Shown here piece after piece: positions 1 through 9,772 of a DNA stretch of 64,000 nucleotides; the first letter of the stretch is position 1; each line of letters opens with the position of its first letter. The stretch comes from Sphingobacterium spiritivorum (GTDB lineage Bacteria; Bacteroidota; Bacteroidia; Sphingobacteriales; Sphingobacteriaceae). The DNA lies in the NCBI RefSeq assembly GCF_016725325.1, contig NZ_CP068083.1, positions 1,178,001-1,242,000 on the forward strand. Direction: 5' to 3'. The notes under the pieces are model-generated. The model was not told where the DNA came from, ran no database searches, and was given only the letters and a program-made list of their open reading frames with translations. A program made the position numbers and the translations under genes.

Positions 1-607
1 TAACTTGGGGAAGTACTGCTACAGCTTCTGTTAAATCTTTAACAATCTGAGTGTACAGCTCCTCTTTTCCGGATTCAGGGATATCAAAATTATCACCTTC
101 TTTGGTATAAGTCAGCTTTAAGGGAACTTTATTAAAAGCCCGAACCAGAAAAAAGTAATTCAATGCCCTGATAAATTTAGCTTCACCAACAAATATATTT
201 TTCTTCTCCTCGGTGATCATCGCAGTAGTCATGTTCGGAACTTCTTCAATAATTTGGTTAGCCGCATTTATAGTCGCATAGATCGCCTGCCACATATTGG
301 CCGTCCAGGGATTTATAGCCTGTATCTTATGTTCTGCGAAGTTCTGATATTCAGGAAAACTCGCAGAATGTCTGACATGTCCGGCCGAAAATTCCGGTAC
401 GATCACAATCGACTGACCAAATGAAAAGGAATTCATCATTGTGCGGTAGGTCCCTAACACGGCAGCATTTGCATTGGTCTCTGAATTAAAGAATTGATCC
501 TGTGCGATCTGCCCCATCGGATCCCGATCTAAAAACTTATTACACGATGTATTCAAAGTGACTATCACCGCAACCAAACAGATTAATATTATTTTATTTT
601 TCATCAT
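1..607 (-). CDS. SusD/RagB-family starch-binding-like outer-membrane lipoprotein (partial)
   Basis: The minus-strand frame stays open to the window edge, so only the N-terminal ~200 residues are present. Translation begins MMKNKIILICLVAV and reaches a lipobox-like LNTSC with the acylated Cys near residue 22, followed by NKFLDRDP, the usual opening of SusD proteins. Further in, GEAKFIRALNYFFLVRAF is the typical SusD helical-repeat (TPR-like) signature. SusD proteins sit on the outer surface, bind oligomeric nutrients and cap the SusC channel. The gene lies 111 bases downstream of the susC-like gene in the same direction, the standard order. Two adjacent ATG codons (607 and 604) could both start it. 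The substrate cannot be told from this fragment. Confidence 0.9.
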   Translation of the reverse strand, partial: MMKNKIILICLVAVIVTLNTSCNKFLDRDPMGQIAQDQFFNSETNANAAVLGTYRTMMNSFSFGQSIVIVPEFSAGHVRHSASFPEYQNFAEHKIQAINPWTANMWQAIYATINAANQIIEEVPNMTTAMITEEKKNIFVGEAKFIRALNYFFLVRAFNKVPLKLTYTKEGDNFDIPESGKEELYTQIVKDLTEAVAVLPQV

Positions 608-718
608 TATACTTTTTAGTCAAAATCTATCGCAGTTATCTCTTCTTCACGCTGTCCGGCTTATTACCGATACTGGCATTACGATCTGCAATAATTTCAG
701 ATTTATAGCTTTGGGAAA

Positions 719-3700
719 TTAAAAAGTCATGTTAATACCAGTAGTGAATATACGCGGCTGCGGGTAACTTCCGTAGTCATATCCATAGATTAATCCTGTA
801 TTTGCTCCTCCATGACTTGAACTTACCTCCGGATCATAACCTCTGTATTTGGTAAATACATATGCATTTTGTACAGTGACATACCATCTAAGCTTTTTCA
901 TCTTGATCTTCTCTGCTACTGCAGGCGGCAATGTGTAACCAAATGTGATATTACGAAGTCTGAAAAAGGAACCATCTTCAACAAATCTGGAAGATACTGC
1001 TCCGTTACTCAGATCACCCGGAGCTGGTCTCGGAACATCCGTAATATCGCCGGGAGCACGCCATCTGTCTACAAAGTCAACAAACTGATTTGAACTGGGA
1101 TTAAAGCCTTCCAATCCGGAAGCCAGATTATAATTGAAAATATCATTACCGTAAGTAAACTGCCCCTGAATACTTAAGTCAAAGTTTTTGTAGGCGAAAT
1201 TATTGGTAATACCTCCGAAAAATGAAGGATTGGGGTCACCAATCATCCAGTGATCCTTATAATCTGTAGGAGATACAGCAGAACCATCCTGTCCCAGATA
1301 ATCAATCATACCCGTTTGCGGATTTACACCGTTTGCCTGCCAGCCATAAAATACACCTAGAGGCTGTCCTACTATTGCACGATTTAAATCACCAACACCA
1401 CCTCTCATTTCTTTCAGTCCCTCTGGTAATGCCAAAACTTTATTTCGGTTAAAAGTCATATTCAGAGAGGTAGTCCACTTAAATTCACCAACCAGATTTT
1501 TAGTTGTCAACTCAAACTCAAAACCCTTATTTTCTATATCTCCCGAATTCGTAAATCTATTGATGTAACCGGAACTGGTCAGGATGGGTAATCCAATTAA
1601 CAAGTCGGAAGTTTTCTTGTAATAATAGTCAGCTAACAGCGATATCCTGTTATTCAGGAAGCCTGCATCAATACCCACATTCCATTGGCGTGTAGTTTCC
1701 CATTTCAGATCCCGGTCTCCCAGTACATTGGGTATAAAACCAGCCATACCCAGGTAATTGCTGTTTCCGGAGTATAAGGAGCGACTGGCATAGTTACCAA
1801 TATTTTGATTACCTGTAATTCCCCAACTCGCCCGAAGTTTCAGGTCATTCAATATTTTGGAATCTTTCAAGAACTCCTCTTCAGAAAGTCTCCAGGCTCC
1901 CGCAAAGGATGGAAATATTGCCCAACGATTGTCAGCCCCGAAACGGGATGATCCATCCGAACGAACATTTGCATTCAGGATATATTTGTCCTTATAAATA
2001 TAAGTTGCACGGGCAAACCCGGATGCGATAGCCCATTCTTCAGGATAAGAATTTGCACCTGTCACAACACCTCCTGCTGTAATATAAGGAATATCATTAT
2101 TCGGGAAGTTAGAACGCTGTCCGTGCACAAACTCCAGTCTCGATTCCTGAACCGAGAATCCAGCCAATGCATTAATGGCATGATCACCAAACACTTTATC
2201 ATAGGTCAGAGTAGTCTCATTGATCCAAAGCTGATCCCGCGTATTGCGGCGGGCACCTATACCACCCTGGCTGGCATAAGAACGAAGTCCTACCGGTGGC
2301 ATAAAGAATGTCTCATCAATAAAGCTAATATCTGTACCAAAACTGGTTTTCAGTAATAATTCTGGGATGATATTATATTCTGCTCCCACGTTAGCCAATA
2401 CACGAAAAGTTTGAGCTTCATTGGTAGGAAGGGTTAACATAGCTACAGGATTCTCACGGGTTAAGCGCACCTGATCATATGCAAAATTACCGGAAGCATC
2501 ATACACCGTTAAGTTTGGCGGAGAAAAGATTCCGCTTTTGGTTGCCCCTTCCTTTGAATTTTCTTCCTGAACACGTTTGTTAACCGCTCTTGTAAGATTG
2601 ATTGCGGTAGAAAACCTAAGTTTGTCACTGTGCTGATGATTCAGATTTATACGACCACTTAAGCGATTGAAATCTGAGCCCAGCAGTACACCCCCCTGTT
2701 TCATATAACCAACTGAAGTATAATATTGTGTCTTCTCGCTTCCTCCTCTTGCAGAAAGTTCGTAGCTACGGGTACCTGCATTTCTAAAAATAGCATCCTG
2801 CCAATCCGTGTTCACATTGGAATTGGAAAATATTTGATCAGGGATAACTGCTTTCGGATCCTTCTCCTGCAGGATTTTGTAATAGTCTTTCATATAATCC
2901 TGATACTGTTCTGTATTCATGAAATCATAATACCTTTCACGTGGTACCTGGGAAAAACCTTCATACATGTTGAAGTTAAATTCACTTTGTCCGGCTACAC
3001 CTTTTTTGGTCGTAATGAGGACAACACCATTCGCTGCTCTTGAACCATAGATAGAGGAAGATGCAGCATCTTTCAAAATTTCAATAGACTGAACGTCGGA
3101 AGGATTGATAGATGAAAGCACATTTATGCCCTGAGTTCCTCCTCCAAAATCAAAGGTAGAACCACCTGTAAAATTTGTTGTACTGTTAACCGGAATCCCG
3201 TCAACCACATACAACGGATCCGAACTGGCATTAATGGATGTCGTTCCCCTTACCCGTATACTGATTCCGCCTCCGGGTGAACCCGACTTCTGCGTCACCT
3301 GAACACCTCCGGCCTTACCTTGTATAGCCTGTGTAATACTAGGAAGCACCTCATCTTTAATTTCATTGGCTCCGATACTCGATACCGCACTGGGTAATGT
3401 AGCACGATTCATTGTACCATATCCTACTGCTACCACTTGTACAGAGTCAAGCACATTCGTTTCACTGCTCATTACGACCTGTATGTCTTTTCTGTTGCCA
3501 ACTGTTTGCGTCAGGGCTTTATAACCAATCGATGAGAACTTTATTTTATTCTTAGGGCCGGCAGCGATCTGGAATTTACCACTTTCGTCTGTATTCGTAG
3601 CCTGATTAGTTCCGACTATAGTAACCGTCACGCCCGGCAAAGGTCCTTTCGGGCCATTCACAATTCCGGATACCGAAGCCTGTTTGCCAGATACAACCTG

Positions 3701-4204
3701 GCTACTGCTATCCTGTTTAACAGCACTGCTGTCTGTTACATTTGGTTTTACTGTTCCGGTAGAATCAGGGGTGACAACGACCTTAGCAGAGTCCTGCTGT
3801 GGCGGTACCGAATCCGTTGCAGCCTCCGTTTCGGCCTCAGCCTTACCACTGGATAAAGAGACTTCTAGAAGCCTCTGATTGTTTACGTGGACCTCTTGAT
3901 TTTTAAAGCCGGATTTTATAACAACCAGAATCCCGTTAGGATCAGCTGAAATTTTAAATTCGCCGTTAGGATCTGTTAATCCCGTGTTTGATGTGCCTTT
4001 TTCAGTAATGACCACCCCTTCAATTGCCATTCCGGCGGAGTCAGTAACCTTGCCTCGAATCTCAATAGAGTCAGCAGCAAAGGAGGAATACGGGAGAGAA
4101 TAATGGCTGTGATACTTGTTTTCAATAAGGTCTGCGCGTCCTGTTTGACAAAAAAAAAGAAAACCACATGTCAAAAAGAGCGCATGATAGAAATAGTGAA
4201 TCAT
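719..4204 (-). CDS. SusC/RagA-family TonB-dependent outer-membrane transporter
   Basis: At 1161 residues this is a full-length SusC-type importer that takes up glycans or peptides across the outer membrane using TonB energy. An N-terminal signal peptide is followed by a carboxypeptidase-regulatory-like beta domain (about 47-117, starting IEIRGKVTDSAG), a low-complexity D/S/T/V/Q linker (about 118-172), and a second domain of the same type (about 175-250). The plug follows (ALPSAVSS region, then PLYVVDGIPV) with the SusC signature GSRAANGVVLITTKKG. The rest is a 22-strand-type barrel ending in aromatic F. Two tandem regulatory-like domains are unusual; most SusC proteins have one. No FecI/FecR sigma/anti-sigma pair lies upstream, so control is not evident. 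Substrate unknown. Confidence 0.95.
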   Translation of the reverse strand: MIHYFYHALFLTCGFLFFCQTGRADLIENKYHSHYSLPYSSFAADSIEIRGKVTDSAGMAIEGVVITEKGTSNTGLTDPNGEFKISADPNGILVVIKSGFKNQEVHVNNQRLLEVSLSSGKAEAETEAATDSVPPQQDSAKVVVTPDSTGTVKPNVTDSSAVKQDSSSQVVSGKQASVSGIVNGPKGPLPGVTVTIVGTNQATNTDESGKFQIAAGPKNKIKFSSIGYKALTQTVGNRKDIQVVMSSETNVLDSVQVVAVGYGTMNRATLPSAVSSIGANEIKDEVLPSITQAIQGKAGGVQVTQKSGSPGGGISIRVRGTTSINASSDPLYVVDGIPVNSTTNFTGGSTFDFGGGTQGINVLSSINPSDVQSIEILKDAASSSIYGSRAANGVVLITTKKGVAGQSEFNFNMYEGFSQVPRERYYDFMNTEQYQDYMKDYYKILQEKDPKAVIPDQIFSNSNVNTDWQDAIFRNAGTRSYELSARGGSEKTQYYTSVGYMKQGGVLLGSDFNRLSGRINLNHQHSDKLRFSTAINLTRAVNKRVQEENSKEGATKSGIFSPPNLTVYDASGNFAYDQVRLTRENPVAMLTLPTNEAQTFRVLANVGAEYNIIPELLLKTSFGTDISFIDETFFMPPVGLRSYASQGGIGARRNTRDQLWINETTLTYDKVFGDHAINALAGFSVQESRLEFVHGQRSNFPNNDIPYITAGGVVTGANSYPEEWAIASGFARATYIYKDKYILNANVRSDGSSRFGADNRWAIFPSFAGAWRLSEEEFLKDSKILNDLKLRASWGITGNQNIGNYASRSLYSGNSNYLGMAGFIPNVLGDRDLKWETTRQWNVGIDAGFLNNRISLLADYYYKKTSDLLIGLPILTSSGYINRFTNSGDIENKGFEFELTTKNLVGEFKWTTSLNMTFNRNKVLALPEGLKEMRGGVGDLNRAIVGQPLGVFYGWQANGVNPQTGMIDYLGQDGSAVSPTDYKDHWMIGDPNPSFFGGITNNFAYKNFDLSIQGQFTYGNDIFNYNLASGLEGFNPSSNQFVDFVDRWRAPGDITDVPRPAPGDLSNGAVSSRFVEDGSFFRLRNITFGYTLPPAVAEKIKMKKLRWYVTVQNAYVFTKYRGYDPEVSSSHGGANTGLIYGYDYGSYPQPRIFTTGINMTF

Positions 4205-4772
4205 TACGTTAAATATTTTTATAAGAATCTGAAATGAAATAATACGTTAAAACAAATGGAAACACCTTTATAAAGGTAACGTCACAGAAACAGATCGCTT
4301 GGAGGCTTGGAACTCATTACGATACCTAATCTTAACAGGTGTCTACCTGTACGGGCAATAGTTACAAAATCAGAAGTCATGATCGTTGGAGAGTGGGAAT
4401 ACCTCCTTTTCGGATTGTTTTTCTTAGAAATCATAAATAGCATAGTATAAATACAAAAAGTGTAAATCAGCATCAGGTTTAGAGGCTCCTTCCGGAACCA
4501 GACCAACCCTTATATAACAGATTTATTACACGTTTTAGTATAAATTGTAACAAAATAATAGACAAAGGGGATCGAAACCAGCTTTATGATAGTCTATTCG
4601 CACTTTTTATATTAGCACATGCATGTAAAGATTCGTGCTACCTACTATGCTTTATAAGTCTGACAGGCAGAGAACGAATAACAGGAAAACGGCTTTTGTA
4701 TAACCTATTCAGTCATAATCATATTCAAATCTACCAACTGTGAAAAAAAAGTGAATTTTATTAGCGTAACGT
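4205..4772. other. Non-coding gap between divergent susC-like gene and atpD
   Basis: No convincing gene is visible. Short open frames on the minus strand (around 4282-4506) lack a recognisable protein signature. The stretch must hold the promoter of the susC-like gene, but I found no good TTTG/TAnnTTTG pair for it on the minus strand. A small hairpin CAGGT-gtct-ACCTG lies near 4338-4351. The atpD promoter lies just beyond, at 4773-4803. Confidence 0.5.
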
Positions 4773-4803
4773 TTTGCTTTTAAGCAGATATAGTTTATTT
4801 TTG
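4773..4803 (+). promoter_or_regulatory. Bacteroidota-type promoter of atpD
   Basis: TTTG at 4773-4776 and TATTTTTG at 4796-4803 are separated by 19 bases. Both match the Bacteroidota housekeeping consensus TTTG-N19-21-TAnnTTTG exactly. Transcription would start near 4807, giving a leader of about 60 bases before the atpD ATG. Confidence 0.8.
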
Positions 4804-4848
4804 CAGTCCAAAATAGGACTCATTTAGAGTTTTGTAATTGATTATTAA

Positions 4849-6369
<1,521 letters not shown>

Positions 6370-6372
6370 ATA

Positions 6373-6478
6373 AGTAGTTAGTATTTAGTAATTAGTAGTC
6401 AGACGACCGACAAACAGTCAATTGCTGCTAATTACTATGTAAAAAAGTCTAAATACGTAATACTTACTACTAAATACT
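6373..6478. repeat. AT-rich imperfect inverted repeat between atpD and atpC
   Basis: The 32-base arms 6373-6404 and 6447-6478 are inverted copies matching at 24 of 32 positions. Both are built from TAGTA/TTAGT units. A nested pair, AGTAATTAGTAG and CTGCTAATTACT, lies inside. It could fold as a hairpin in the atpDC transcript or be a short dispersed repeat; no function is established. Confidence 0.6.
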
Positions 6479-6488
6479 ATTAAAATAA

Positions 6489-6737
6489 ATGAAACTCACA
6501 ATTATTACTCCAGACAAGTTGGCTTATGAAGGCGACGTTACAGCAGTAACTGTCCCTGGCTCTGCCGGCTCATTTCAAATATTAAAAAACCACGCACCTA
6601 TTGTCTCTACTTTAGAGGATGGTCCGGTTATTATTAAGGCTGGAAACAATGAAGAGGTCCTTAACATTAAAGGTGGAGTAATTGAAGTAAAAAATAATGT
6701 CATTATTGTCCTGGCAGAGGGCATTATACAAGAATAG
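6489..6737 (+). CDS. atpC: F1Fo ATP synthase subunit epsilon (short form)
   Basis: Epsilon subunit of the F1 central stalk. The 82 residues cover only the N-terminal beta-sandwich (opening MKLTIITPDKLAYEGDV, with VPGSAGSFQILKNHAPIVS typical of the family). The C-terminal two-helix arm that inhibits ATP hydrolysis in E. coli-type epsilon (about 138 residues) is missing. Short epsilon subunits are usual in Bacteroidota, so this is probably normal rather than a truncation. A strong hairpin terminator follows directly, closing the atpD-atpC operon. Confidence 0.95.
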   Translation: MKLTIITPDKLAYEGDVTAVTVPGSAGSFQILKNHAPIVSTLEDGPVIIKAGNNEEVLNIKGGVIEVKNNVIIVLAEGIIQE

Positions 6738-6761
6738 TAATTAAGATTTTTTAATCACTTT

Positions 6762-6802
6762 ATAAGCCCTTAAAACAAGTCGTTTTAAGGGCTTATTTTT
6801 TT
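6762..6802 (+). terminator. Rho-independent terminator of atpDC
   Basis: A perfect 15-base-pair stem (6762-6776 with 6782-6796) around the loop AAGTC is followed by a run of T. Confidence 0.9.
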
Positions 6803-6842
6803 GAAGTTTATTCAGCAAAATGACGATTTCAGGAAGAAAATT

Positions 6843-6898
6843 GACCAAAATCAAAATTTTGCAAAAAACCATAAAGTATACCGATTTTAATTTTGGTC
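6843..6898 (+). promoter_or_regulatory. Inverted repeat overlapping a promoter-like element upstream of ilvE
   Basis: The arms 6843-6857 and 6884-6898 (GACCAAAAT-type) are inverted copies matching at 14 of 15 positions, centred about 41 bases apart. TAATTTTG at 6888-6895 fits the -7 consensus TAnnTTTG and lies inside the right arm. No TTTG sits at the expected 19-21 base spacing, so the promoter part is weak. The arrangement would suit a repressor or activator site for the ilv operon. Nothing else recognisable lies in 6803-7085. Confidence 0.4.
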
Positions 6899-7085
6899 TA
6901 CTTTGAATATTAAATAATATCGAAAAATTAAATTTTAATAAAATTATATTTTGTAAAAACATATATTACAAAATAAAAAACTATTTCAAAATAATGAGTT
7001 ACCCTATTGGTTAGTATTTTTATTCGTCCTATCTTACAATTATCAAATTGAGGGGATCTTCTGTACCTTCCTTTGACAGATAAAA

Positions 7086-7136
7086 ATGAGGAATAAATCC
7101 ATAGGTATTTTAATTCAACACAACAGCAAATCATAA
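7086..7136 (+). CDS. Possible 16-residue leader peptide before ilvE
   Basis: A small frame starts at ATG 7086 and ends at TAA 7134-7136, three bases before the ilvE ATG. It encodes MRNKSIGILIQHNSKS, with three Ile and one Leu codons in a cluster of five. Leader peptides rich in the regulated amino acid control ilv operons in enterobacteria, so this could couple translation to branched-chain amino acid supply. There is no proof of translation, and a chance frame this short is quite possible. Confidence 0.3.
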   Translation: MRNKSIGILIQHNSKS

Positions 7137-7139
7137 GGT

Positions 7140-8030
7140 ATGCAATATTATAATAACAATACACTTATCTACTTAGATGGGGACTTTGTAAAAGCGTCCC
7201 AGGCAGGTGTTGATTTCTATGGTCAGGCATTACATTATGGATATGGTGCATTCGAAGGTTTACGCGCATACAACACCCATAACGGAACCCGGATCTTCAA
7301 AGCTGAGCAGCACTTTGAAAGACTACAGCAGTCCTGTGAAGCCATCAATATCCCGTACACCTGGAATAATCGGGAACTGGTTGACAAGACCTACGAACTG
7401 CTTGCCCTGAATAATCTGCGGGAAGCCTATATCCGTCCGTTGGTTCTTTCGGGGGCCAATATGCACCTTACCTCAGCTACAGATTCAAAAATACTTATTG
7501 CAGCATGGGAATGGGGACCTTATCTGGGACAAAACCTGTTGAAAGTGTGTATTTCCAATATCCAACGCCCAAATCCGAAAGCTTTCCCTGTGAATTCAAA
7601 GATCAGCGGTCAGTATATCAACTCGATCATGGCCAGCAGTGAAGCCATCAAAAAAGGATTTGATGAAGCGCTATTATTGGATCAGAATGGTTTCGTAGTA
7701 CAGGCATCAAGTGAGAATCTGTTTATTGAAAAAGATTTCAGGATCTATACAGCTCCTCAACAGGATGCCTTCCCGGGAATAACCCGTCAGACAGTAATTA
7801 ATATCTGTAAAAATCTGAATTTCGAAATCATTGAAAAATCACTTACTGTAGAAGAAGTATATGCTGCAGACAGCGCCTTCCTCTGCGGTACTGCTGCCGA
7901 GATCATAGGCATCAGACAAGTTGATCACATAGAATATAAAGAAGATTGGGAGCATACAATCGGTGCTTCCATACAAAGAAGATATAAAAACCTAGTATTA
8001 GAGAACGAAAACTATGAAGTCATCATCTAA
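7140..8030 (+). CDS. ilvE: Branched-chain amino acid aminotransferase
   Basis: PLP enzyme of fold type IV that performs the last step of Ile, Val and Leu synthesis, and the first of their breakdown, in the cytoplasm. The 296 residues fit the family. [13 protein letters not shown] near the N-terminus and [12 protein letters not shown], which holds the Schiff-base Lys, are typical, and SSENLFI lies in the cofactor-binding C-terminal part. It is the first gene of the long ilv/leu cluster. An AAGG stretch lies just before the ATG. The stop at 8030 lies 17 bases inside the longest reading of ilvD, indicating tight coupling. Confidence 0.95.
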   Translation: MQYYNNNTLIYLDGDFVKASQAGVDFYGQALHYGYGAFEGLRAYNTHNGTRIFKAEQHFERLQQSCEAINIPYTWNNRELVDKTYELLALNNLREAYIRPLVLSGANMHLTSATDSKILIAAWEWGPYLGQNLLKVCISNIQRPNPKAFPVNSKISGQYINSIMASSEAIKKGFDEALLLDQNGFVVQASSENLFIEKDFRIYTAPQQDAFPGITRQTVINICKNLNFEIIEKSLTVEEVYAADSAFLCGTAAEIIGIRQVDHIEYKEDWEHTIGASIQRRYKNLVLENENYEVII

Positions 8031-9714
8031 CGGCGAGAATCAAATGAATAAATACAGCCGTACGTTTACACAAGACGAAACACAACCAGCAGCCAAAGCT
8101 ATGCTATACGGAATCGGTCTTACCGATGCAGATATGGATAAAGCTCAGGTCGGCATTGCAAGCATGGGATATGATGGAAATACTTGTAATATGCACCTGA
8201 ATGATCTGGCACAAGTGGTCAAAAAAGGAGTCTGGGAAAGCGAACTGGTAGGATTGACTTTTGGAACAATAGGTGTGAGTGACGGTATGAGTAATGGTAC
8301 AGAAGGTATGCGCTACTCGTTAGTAAGCCGTGATGTCATAGCCGACAGTATAGAAACAATCTGTGGCGGACAGTACTATGACGGATTGATTGCTATCCCG
8401 GGTTGTGACAAGAACATGCCGGGTGCTGTTATCGCTATGGGTCGCCTGAACCGTCCTTCTATAATGGTATACGGAGGAACAATAGCTCCGGGACATTATA
8501 AAGGGGAAGAACTGAATATTGTGTCGGCATTTGAGGCATTAGGACAAAAAATCTGTGGAAATCTGTCTGATGAGGACTATGAAGGAATCATCAAGCATAC
8601 CTGTCCGGGCGCAGGAGCCTGCGGAGGAATGTACACCGCAAATACAATGGCATCTGCCATTGAAGCCTTAGGGATGAGTTTACCCTATTCATCTTCTAAT
8701 CCGGCAGTTTCATCAGATAAAAAAGAGGAATGCCTTCAGGCAGGGAAATACATTCGTACACTGTTGGAAAAAGATATCAAGCCTTCAGATATCATGACGC
8801 GTAAAGCTTTTGAAAATGCGCTTAGAGCAATTGTAATCTTAGGCGGCAGTACCAATGCCGTATTACACTTTATCGCGATCGGAAAAGCCGTAGGAGTCGA
8901 TATCACACAGGATGATTTTCAACGCATGAGTGATGAAACTCCTGTACTGGCGGATTTCAAACCATCAGGAAAATATCTGATGCAGGATCTCCATCAATAT
9001 GGAGGTACGCCTGCAGTATTGAAATATTTACTGGATGAGGGATTATTACACGGAGATTGTCTGACTGTTACTGGGAAAACATTAGCAGAGAATCTTGCGG
9101 ACGTAAAATCCATCATGGACTATGATCAAAAGATCATTCAGCCATTGAGCAATCCGATCAAACCAAGCGGTCACCTTCAGATTCTATACGGTAATCTGGC
9201 AGAAAAAGGTTCTGTAGCCAAGATCTCAGGTAAAGAAGGTGAGAAATTCACCGGTCCTGCCCGTGTTTTTGACGGAGAGCAGAATCTGATCCGCGGAATT
9301 CAGGATGGTACTGTAAAAAAAGGTGACGTAGTCGTTATCATCAACGAAGGTCCTGTAGGAGCTCCTGGTATGCCGGAAATGTTAAAGCCTACATCTGCTA
9401 TTATCGGAGCAGGACTCGGAAAATCTGTAGCCCTCATCACAGACGGACGCTTCTCCGGAGGTACACACGGATTTGTAGTGGGACACATTACACCGGAATC
9501 TTATCAGGGAGGTCTGATCGGATTAGTAGAAAATGATGATATCATCGAAATAGATGCTGTCAATAATACCATCAATCTGAAAGTAGACGATGCCACAATA
9601 GCTAAGCGTAGAGAAAAATGGGTACAGCCTGTATTGAAAGTAACCAAAGGTGTTCTGTACAAATACGCAAAAACTGTTTCGGACGCGTCCGAAGGTTGTG
9701 TTACAGATCAGTAA
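8014..9714 (+). CDS. ilvD: Dihydroxy-acid dehydratase
   Basis: Iron-sulfur enzyme that dehydrates dihydroxy acids to the 2-oxo acids leading to Val/Leu and Ile. The cluster-ligating Cys motifs are all present: [21 protein letters not shown] and [16 protein letters not shown]. The active-site C-terminal region [10 protein letters not shown] is intact. Up to 566 residues are read from ATG 8014, which overlaps ilvE by 17 bases. An in-frame ATG at 8044 ([10 protein letters not shown]) does not overlap and may be the true start. ilvB follows 58 bases downstream. Confidence 0.97.
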   Translation: MKSSSNGENQMNKYSRTFTQDETQPAAKAMLYGIGLTDADMDKAQVGIASMGYDGNTCNMHLNDLAQVVKKGVWESELVGLTFGTIGVSDGMSNGTEGMRYSLVSRDVIADSIETICGGQYYDGLIAIPGCDKNMPGAVIAMGRLNRPSIMVYGGTIAPGHYKGEELNIVSAFEALGQKICGNLSDEDYEGIIKHTCPGAGACGGMYTANTMASAIEALGMSLPYSSSNPAVSSDKKEECLQAGKYIRTLLEKDIKPSDIMTRKAFENALRAIVILGGSTNAVLHFIAIGKAVGVDITQDDFQRMSDETPVLADFKPSGKYLMQDLHQYGGTPAVLKYLLDEGLLHGDCLTVTGKTLAENLADVKSIMDYDQKIIQPLSNPIKPSGHLQILYGNLAEKGSVAKISGKEGEKFTGPARVFDGEQNLIRGIQDGTVKKGDVVVIINEGPVGAPGMPEMLKPTSAIIGAGLGKSVALITDGRFSGGTHGFVVGHITPESYQGGLIGLVENDDIIEIDAVNNTINLKVDDATIAKRREKWVQPVLKVTKGVLYKYAKTVSDASEGCVTDQ

Positions 9715-9772
9715 TACAACAGGAAGATCGAATAATCAACAACTAAAAACTTTTAAACTAATCGAATAAGTA

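Noticed and set aside
4282..4506. Short minus-strand open frame between the susC-like gene and atpD
   Set aside because: No recognisable motif, no start context, and it lies in the control region of two strong genes.
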